Assembly: GCF_042662685.1 (NCBI RefSeq)
Contig: NZ_JBHSYO010000015.1
Location: 186,001 to 250,000, forward strand
Direction: 5' to 3'
DNA from: Pseudobowmanella zhangzhouensis
Lineage (GTDB): Bacteria; Pseudomonadota; Gammaproteobacteria; Enterobacterales; Alteromonadaceae
DNA: 64,000 nucleotides
Shown here in pieces: positions 59,539 to 64,000 of the stretch (the stretch's first letter is position 1; every line of letters begins with the position of its first letter). The notes beneath the pieces were generated by a model. It was not told the DNA's origin and did not search any database. It worked only from the letters and a program-made list of their open reading frames with translations. The position numbers and the translations under genes are program-made.

Positions 59539-59990
59539 CACTGGCTCCCGCTGGGGATGAGATCATTAAGGCTGAGCGCAACCTGATAAGGCTGGCCTTG
59601 ATAGGCAAGTAAAAGTTGTTGCTCAACCGGTGCCAACGTGACCACCCGCCCCTTCTCCTCACCCGCTAACCACAAGGTTATGACGTAAGGGTTAGCTGGC
59701 ATACTGCGCTCGGTGGGTGTCAGGATCACCTGTTGCCAATTTTGTATTATCTGATTTAAATCAACCTCATCACCGCGCATTGGCTGCAAACGCCAACCAC
59801 GACCGATACGTTGTAACTCTTGTTGGCCAAACTCAATACGCTGAATCATCGCGTCTGCGGGCAATAAGGTTAGAGGCGTTTGGTTAGCATTTTCCAACAT
59901 CAGTTTATTGGAAAAGTTGAACAGCACGATCATAAACAATGAGGCGAATATCAGCACATTGTTCCAGGCGCGCTTGGATAGTCTTAGCAT
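59538..59990 (-). CDS. Hypothetical membrane-anchored protein upstream of mutM
   Basis: 150-aa protein with one N-terminal membrane helix (NNVLIFASLFMIVLFNF) and a compact extracytoplasmic domain (IQRIEFGQQELQRIGRGWRL ... VVTLAPVEQQLLLAYQGQPYQV). The repeated beta patterns recall DUF4340-like proteins, but I cannot assign it firmly. Coupled to mutM by a one-base overlap, though no repair role is implied. Confidence 0.68.
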   Translation of the reverse strand: MLRLSKRAWNNVLIFASLFMIVLFNFSNKLMLENANQTPLTLLPADAMIQRIEFGQQELQRIGRGWRLQPMRGDEVDLNQIIQNWQQVILTPTERSMPANPYVITLWLAGEEKGRVVTLAPVEQQLLLAYQGQPYQVALSLNDLIPSGSQ

Positions 59991-60052
59991 GGGCGTAATC
60001 TTATGGAACCAAATCAGATAGATGCGCTTAGTCTACCGTCAGTCACAGAAAT

Positions 60053-60079
60053 AAAAAAACCCAGCGATAAGCTGGGTTT
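60053..60079 (-). terminator. Rho-independent terminator of rpmB-rpmG
   Basis: Stem AAACCCAGC (60057-60065) / GCTGGGTTT (60071-60079) with a 5-base loop; on the minus strand it is followed by a T-run. It lies about 25 bases past the rpmG stop. Confidence 0.9.
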
Positions 60080-60103
60080 CTTGTGGAGACAAAAAGCAAG
60101 CTA

Positions 60104-60259
60104 TTACTTGATTTTCGCTTCCTTGAACAGAACGTGCTGGCGTACTTTAGGATCAAACTTTTTGATCTCCATTTTGCCAGGCATATTACGCTTGTTCTTA
60201 TCTGTGGTGTAGAAGTAACCAGTACCTGCAGTTGACACTAATTTGATTTTATCACGCAT
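60104..60259 (-). CDS. rpmG: 50S ribosomal protein L33
   Basis: 51-aa ribosomal protein. Translation: [20 protein letters not shown], then [20 protein letters not shown] and [11 protein letters not shown]. It follows rpmB by 11 bases, the conserved rpmBG operon. The zinc-binding cysteines of some L33 forms are absent, so this is the C-minus type. Confidence 0.97.
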   Translation of the reverse strand: MRDKIKLVSTAGTGYFYTTDKNKRNMPGKMEIKKFDPKVRQHVLFKEAKIK

Positions 60260-60270
60260 GGTTTAGTTCC

Positions 60271-60507
60271 TTAGATTTTCTCGCCACGGGCACGCAGATC
60301 AGACAGAACTGAATCGATACCCTTCTTGTCGATAATACGCATGCCTTTAGCAGACAGACGCAGTTTTACGAAACGGTTTTCGCTTTCAACCCAAAAACGG
60401 TGGTTTTGCAGGTTTGGCAAGAAACGACGCTTAGTAGCGTTGTTAGCGTGAGAGCGGTTGTTACCTACTACAGGACGCTTGCCAGTTACTTGACATACTC
60501 TGGACAT
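60271..60507 (-). CDS. rpmB: 50S ribosomal protein L28
   Basis: 78-aa ribosomal protein: [20 protein letters not shown] at the N-terminus, [20 protein letters not shown] in the middle. GGAG SD seven to eight bases upstream of the ATG. First gene of the rpmB-rpmG operon. Confidence 0.98.
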   Translation of the reverse strand: MSRVCQVTGKRPVVGNNRSHANNATKRRFLPNLQNHRFWVESENRFVKLRLSAKGMRIIDKKGIDSVLSDLRARGEKI

Positions 60508-60593
60508 TACTTTGTCTCCAAAATTACTTTACTTACTGCCTCAGCCTGCAACTAAGCGGGCTGATCAAATATCACTCGCACAAGAGGGCGCAC

Positions 60594-60622
60594 TTTATAC
60601 AGGATTGGCGCCCACAGATCAA
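60594..60622 (-). promoter_or_regulatory. Probable rpmB promoter with GC-rich discriminator
   Basis: On the minus strand TTGATC (60617-60622), a 17-base spacer, TATAAA (60594-60599), then GTGCGCCC between -10 and the start. The GC-rich discriminator is typical of genes shut down by ppGpp. It gives a leader of about 80 bases before rpmB. Confidence 0.65.
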
Positions 60623-60682
60623 GCATTTCCGGGGACAAAGCACAGAAATTCGCCAGTTGTAGCGTGGATATTATTCAGGCCT

Positions 60683-60716
60683 TAGCCTTGAGCGCGCATA
60701 AGATAAGCCAAGGCTA
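60683..60716. repeat. 8-bp inverted repeat between radC and rpmB
   Basis: TAGCCTTG (60683-60690) and CAAGGCTA (60709-60716) flank an 18-base loop. It lies just past the radC stop on the minus strand. There is no T-run, so a terminator role is uncertain. Confidence 0.35.
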
Positions 60717-60749
60717 GCGCGGTGTAAATTGAAACTTGCTGCTTTTGCC

Positions 60750-61424
60750 TTAGATTAGCCCCCGCTCCGCAAAGCTTACTGCCACACCATCACCGATCAC
60801 AAAGTGATCCAATACACGAATATCCACCAGCGCCATTGCATCGACAATCCGTCGTGTGATCTGTTTATCAGCCTGACTGGGTTCAGCCACGCCGGAAGGG
60901 TGATTATGGGTGAGGATTATGGCCGCAGCATTCAGATCCAGTGCGCGCTTGACCAACACGCGTGGATACACCGCCGCAGCATCAATCGTACCGAAAAACA
61001 TTTTATCGAAGCGAATCACCCGATGCTGACTGTCCAGCAACAACATGGCAAACACCTCGTTCGGCTCGTCTCGTAACTGACTGATTAGAAACTGGCGGGT
61101 CACGGCCACATCAGTCAACGCCGGTTCTCGTCGCAATTGCTCAGACTGAAATCGTCGTGCCATTTCCAGTACGGCCTGTAATTGTGCAAATTTAGCTTCA
61201 CCCAATCCACGGTGCTGACAGAAACTGGCTTTATCCGCCGCCAGCAGATTACGTAAACTGCCAAATGACGAGAGTAACTGACGCGACAAATCCACCGCGT
61301 TACTGCCGCTAATCCCCGTTCGCAAAAAGATAGCCAGTAACTCGGCGTCACTGAGCACTCCCGCGCCATGTTGCAATAGTTTCTCGCGCGGCCTTTCATC
61401 GGCCGGCCAATCCGTTAGTTTCAT
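60750..61424 (-). CDS. radC: RadC family JAB/MPN domain protein
   Basis: 224-aa protein with an N-terminal helix-hairpin-helix region ([19 protein letters not shown]) and a C-terminal JAMM metalloprotease-like domain. Zinc ligands are in HNHPSG (His173, His175) and Asp186, with Glu123 as general base. Long called a DNA repair protein; that role is not established. The start [15 protein letters not shown] has an AAGGAG SD. Divergent from coaBC, as in E. coli. Confidence 0.94.
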   Translation of the reverse strand: MKLTDWPADERPREKLLQHGAGVLSDAELLAIFLRTGISGSNAVDLSRQLLSSFGSLRNLLAADKASFCQHRGLGEAKFAQLQAVLEMARRFQSEQLRREPALTDVAVTRQFLISQLRDEPNEVFAMLLLDSQHRVIRFDKMFFGTIDAAAVYPRVLVKRALDLNAAAIILTHNHPSGVAEPSQADKQITRRIVDAMALVDIRVLDHFVIGDGVAVSFAERGLI

Positions 61425-61549
61425 GCCTGCGCTCCTTTGCTGTTTCTCTACAAAAATTAGCAAAGCTGAGCGAATTCGCATGGTTAGTGACTATTAACCC
61501 GTTAATCCTTTGTGGTAGGCTAACAGGCTGAATTAATGGATAAATTGCT

Positions 61550-62752
61550 ATGTCTTCTGTGGCCAATCGCAATATTTTATTAGGCATTACCGGCGGTATC
61601 GCCGCGTATAAAACCCCGGATTTGGTGCGCAAACTTCGCGCAGACGGCGCCAATGTACGCGTGGTGCTCACTGCCAGCGCCCGTGAATTTGTTAGCCCAC
61701 TGTCATTACAAGCCGTATCTGGTCACCCGGTCGGTGAGAGCCTGTTGGATCCTGCGGCCGAAGCCGCTATGGGGCATATTGAATTGGCCAAATGGGCGGA
61801 CGAGGTATTGATCGCCCCAGCAACTGCTAATTTTATCGCTAAGTTGGCATATGGGCTGGCCGATGATTTACTCAGCACCCTTTGCCTCGCTACCGCTGCC
61901 CCTATCACGCTCGCGCCAGCTATGAACCAACAGATGTGGGCCGCGGCTGCAACATCGCACAACATTAATTTACTGCAATCCCGCGGTGTGCGGCTGCTCG
62001 GTCCGGACAACGGCGAACAAGCCTGTGGTGATGTTGGTCCGGGACGGATGCTCGAACCAACCGACATTGTGGCGGCAATGGGCGCACCGAACACGAACAG
62101 TCCGTTAAGCGGCAAGCACCTGATGATTACCGCCGGGCCAACCCGTGAAGCCATCGATCCGGTGCGCTATCTGTCTAATCACAGTTCCGGCAAAATGGGT
62201 TATGCACTGGCGCAAGCCGCCCTTGCATTAGGTGCTAAAGTAACGCTGGTGTCGGGACCGGTTACGCTTAGCGCGCCCAGAGGGTGTCAGCTGATTAAGG
62301 TCAGTAGTGCACAGCAAATGCAGGATGCAGTAATGCAGCATGTGCAGGCCTGTGATGTGTTTATTGGCTGTGCCGCGGTAGCGGATTTTCGCGTGGCAGA
62401 ACAAGCCGAGCAAAAGCTTAAAAAACAGCAAGATGAAGACGAAATGATCCTGCGTTTGGTCAAAAATCCGGATATTCTGGCCAGCGTCGCGGCATTGGAA
62501 AATCCACCCTTTACACTGGGTTTTGCTGCAGAAACTCAGAATGTGGCCGATTACGCCAAAGGGAAGCTGGCGCGCAAGCGCCTGAATATGATTGCAGCAA
62601 ACGATGTTTCCGACCATAAAATCGGTTTCAATAGCGAGCATAACGCCTTAACATTGTTCTGGAATGGCGGTGAACTCGCTCTGCCAGTGAATGATAAACT
62701 GACGCTGGCGCACCAGTTACTTGGTGTCGTCGCACAACAACTAGAAAAATAA
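61550..62752 (+). CDS. coaBC: Bifunctional CoaBC (PPC decarboxylase / PPC synthetase)
   Basis: 400-aa fusion that carries out two steps of CoA synthesis. The N-terminal flavoprotein decarboxylase domain (1-190) has [17 protein letters not shown], the catalytic His region [11 protein letters not shown] and PAMNQQMW. The C-terminal synthetase has [22 protein letters not shown] and [11 protein letters not shown]. With coaD, two CoA genes lie within 5 kb. Two bases precede dut. Confidence 0.97.
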   Translation: MSSVANRNILLGITGGIAAYKTPDLVRKLRADGANVRVVLTASAREFVSPLSLQAVSGHPVGESLLDPAAEAAMGHIELAKWADEVLIAPATANFIAKLAYGLADDLLSTLCLATAAPITLAPAMNQQMWAAAATSHNINLLQSRGVRLLGPDNGEQACGDVGPGRMLEPTDIVAAMGAPNTNSPLSGKHLMITAGPTREAIDPVRYLSNHSSGKMGYALAQAALALGAKVTLVSGPVTLSAPRGCQLIKVSSAQQMQDAVMQHVQACDVFIGCAAVADFRVAEQAEQKLKKQQDEDEMILRLVKNPDILASVAALENPPFTLGFAAETQNVADYAKGKLARKRLNMIAANDVSDHKIGFNSEHNALTLFWNGGELALPVNDKLTLAHQLLGVVAQQLEK

Positions 62753-62753
62753 G

Positions 62754-63209
62754 ATGCATAAAATCGACCTGAAAATTCTCGACCCCCGGGTAGGAACAGA
62801 ATTTCCCTTGCCTGAATATGCAACACCTGGTTCTGCCGGTTTGGATTTACGCGCATGTCTGGATGCGCCATTAACCATCGCGCCAGGCGAAACCCACCTG
62901 ATCCCCACCGGCATGGCCATTCATATTGCTGATCCCTCTTTGTGTGCGACTATCCTGCCGCGCTCGGGTTTGGGCCATAAGCACGGTATTGTGCTGGGTA
63001 ATTTGGTTGGTTTGATTGACTCAGACTATCAGGGCCAGTTAATGGTATCGGTGTGGAATCGTGGCGATACGTCATTTGAGATGACCCCGGGTGAGCGTAT
63101 TGCACAGCTGGTAATCCTGCCGGTAGTACAAGCAAGCTTTAATATTGTTGACGATTTCGCTGCCACCAAACGTGGTGAAGGCGGATTTGGCTCATCGGGC
63201 CGCGGGTAA
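62754..63209 (+). CDS. dut: dUTP diphosphatase
   Basis: Trimeric dUTPase of 151 aa that lowers dUTP and supplies dUMP. All five motifs are present: [50 protein letters not shown] and the flexible C-terminal P-loop [12 protein letters not shown]. Between coaBC and slmA as in E. coli; likely one transcript. Confidence 0.97.
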   Translation: MHKIDLKILDPRVGTEFPLPEYATPGSAGLDLRACLDAPLTIAPGETHLIPTGMAIHIADPSLCATILPRSGLGHKHGIVLGNLVGLIDSDYQGQLMVSVWNRGDTSFEMTPGERIAQLVILPVVQASFNIVDDFAATKRGEGGFGSSGRG

Positions 63210-63218
63210 GGAGACATC

Positions 63219-63809
63219 ATGGCAGCACAAAAACGTTCTAATCGCCGCGGACAAATTTTACAGGCTTTGGCGGGGATGCTGGAGTCCAGTCCGGGTCAAC
63301 GTATTACCACTGCGAAACTGGCCGAACAGGTTGGTGTATCGGAAGCGGCGCTTTATCGTCACTTCCCCAGTAAAGCGCGCATGTATGAAGGATTAATTGA
63401 GTTTATCGAAGAAACCCTGTTCAGCCGCATTAACCGGATCATCAATGAAGAAAAAAACAGCGCCAACCGCTGTCAGTTGATCCTGCATTTATTGCTTGGC
63501 TTTGCGGAAAAGAATCCGGGGATTACCCGATTACTCAGTGGCGATGCGTTAATGGGCGAACAGGACCGTCTGCGCACCCGTATCGCGCAATTATTTGAAC
63601 GCCTGGAAACGCAGCTTAAGCAAATTCTGCGTGAGCGTAAATTACGCGAAGGTAAGAATCTGCCCGCTGATGAAAACCATATTGCCGCGATTCTGATGTG
63701 TTACGCAGATGGCAAGATGAACCAGTTTGTACGCAGCGATTTTAAGCGCCGACCAACAGAAGGGTTCGCCGAACAATGGCATTGCATCAAAGGTCAGTTT
63801 TTCGAGTAA
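63219..63809 (+). CDS. slmA: Nucleoid occlusion factor SlmA
   Basis: TetR-family DNA-binding protein of 196 aa that blocks FtsZ ring assembly over the nucleoid. The N-terminal helix-turn-helix is clear ([31 protein letters not shown], in part). The rest matches SlmA, including the [18 protein letters not shown] stretch. An AAGGAG SD lies about 8 bases before the ATG. A terminator follows. SlmA-binding sites cannot be judged from one window. Confidence 0.95.
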   Translation: MAAQKRSNRRGQILQALAGMLESSPGQRITTAKLAEQVGVSEAALYRHFPSKARMYEGLIEFIEETLFSRINRIINEEKNSANRCQLILHLLLGFAEKNPGITRLLSGDALMGEQDRLRTRIAQLFERLETQLKQILRERKLREGKNLPADENHIAAILMCYADGKMNQFVRSDFKRRPTEGFAEQWHCIKGQFFE

Positions 63810-63827
63810 AGGTTTAAAAAATTACCA

Positions 63828-63851
63828 AAGCGGCCTACGGGTCGCTTTTTT
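63828..63851 (+). terminator. Rho-independent terminator of coaBC-dut-slmA
   Basis: Stem AAAGCGGCC / GGTCGCTTT (63828-63836 and 63840-63848, one G-U pair) with loop TAC, then a T-run. About 20 bases after the slmA stop. Confidence 0.88.
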
Positions 63852-63949
63852 GTTACTGATTTATTGAGGCTTTTCTCCCCCTAGCAGGGTCTAAATGCTG
63901 ATCTATAGTTATGTGACATTTTTATGATCTAACCCATCGTGGAGTTGTC

Positions 63950-64000
63950 ATGTCAAAACTGAGTATCGCCATTAAATACTCAATCCCGCTGCTGATTGTC
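63950..64000 (+). CDS. Start of an unidentified membrane protein (cut by window edge)
   Basis: ATG with a GGAG SD nine bases upstream; the 17 codons read MSKLSIAIKYSIPLLIV and begin a hydrophobic segment. Such N-termini are common in sensory proteins (chemotaxis receptors, GGDEF proteins), but there is too little to name it. Confidence 0.6.
   Translation, partial: MSKLSIAIKYSIPLLIV

Overview
The window is chromosomal DNA of a marine-type gammaproteobacterium, most likely of the order Alteromonadales (inferred from gene content and protein resemblance; no 16S gene is present). It is almost entirely protein-coding. I see no tRNA, rRNA, insertion sequence, prophage or CRISPR array. Much of the gene order echoes E. 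coli neighbourhoods (gsp / yrfG-nudE-cysQ / yheU-yheT-yheS-yheV-slyX-fkpA / greB-tex / bioH-comF-nfuA / ubiC-ubiA-plsB-lexA / glpE-glpG / kbl-tdh-waaA-coaD-mutM-rpmG-rpmB-radC-coaBC-dut-slmA), with lineage-specific genes inserted between the blocks.

Layout: (1) 1-7442, a type II secretion operon gspE (cut by the window edge) to gspN, with tightly overlapping genes. (2) 7429-17215, nucleotide and sulfur house-cleaning enzymes (yrfG, nudE, cysQ), a YceI-like periplasmic protein, small membrane proteins, an orphan UbiA-type prenyltransferase, and the yheT/yheS/yheV/slyX group, including a 41-residue DUF3149-like membrane protein at 13116-13241. (3) 17324-24082, fkpA, greB, an M1 aminopeptidase and tex. 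(4) 24118-26180, an AT-richer alpha/beta hydrolase, an HExxH protein of the SprA-related type and a small flagellar-rod-like protein. (5) 26252-34659, bioH and comF, an M14 peptidase, a PldA-type phospholipase, nfuA, a MATE transporter and a polysaccharide deacetylase. (6) 34656-42868, a complete aa3-type cytochrome c oxidase locus: structural subunits II, I and III plus the Cox11, SURF1, Cox15, CyoE and SCO assembly factors. (7) 43188-47785, lexA with a clear SOS box and promoter, plsB, ubiA and ubiC. (8) 47954-51722, a FliL-like protein, glpG, glpE and the tdh-kbl threonine catabolic pair. (9) 51928-57891, the LPS inner-core locus (waaA, a GT4 glycosyltransferase, kdkA), followed by a Wzi-like outer-membrane protein and a teichoic-acid-like pair: a TagD-type cytidylyltransferase and a CDP-glycerol glycerophosphotransferase. 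(10) 57897-63809, coaD, a GGCT-like gene, mutM, rpmG, rpmB, radC, coaBC, dut and slmA. The window ends in the first codons of another gene.

Nothing here is a plainly new defence or mobile system. The most notable items are the CDP-glycerol/glycerophosphate-transfer pair next to Kdo kinase and Wzi, and a perfect 14-bp inverted repeat straddling the -35 of a probable cytochrome oxidase promoter. Also worth attention are the SprA-like / flagellar-rod-like pair, and a frame-broken coding remnant between fkpA and greB. Start codons were re-chosen from Shine-Dalgarno (SD) sites, overlaps and family N-termini where the longest open frame looked too long.
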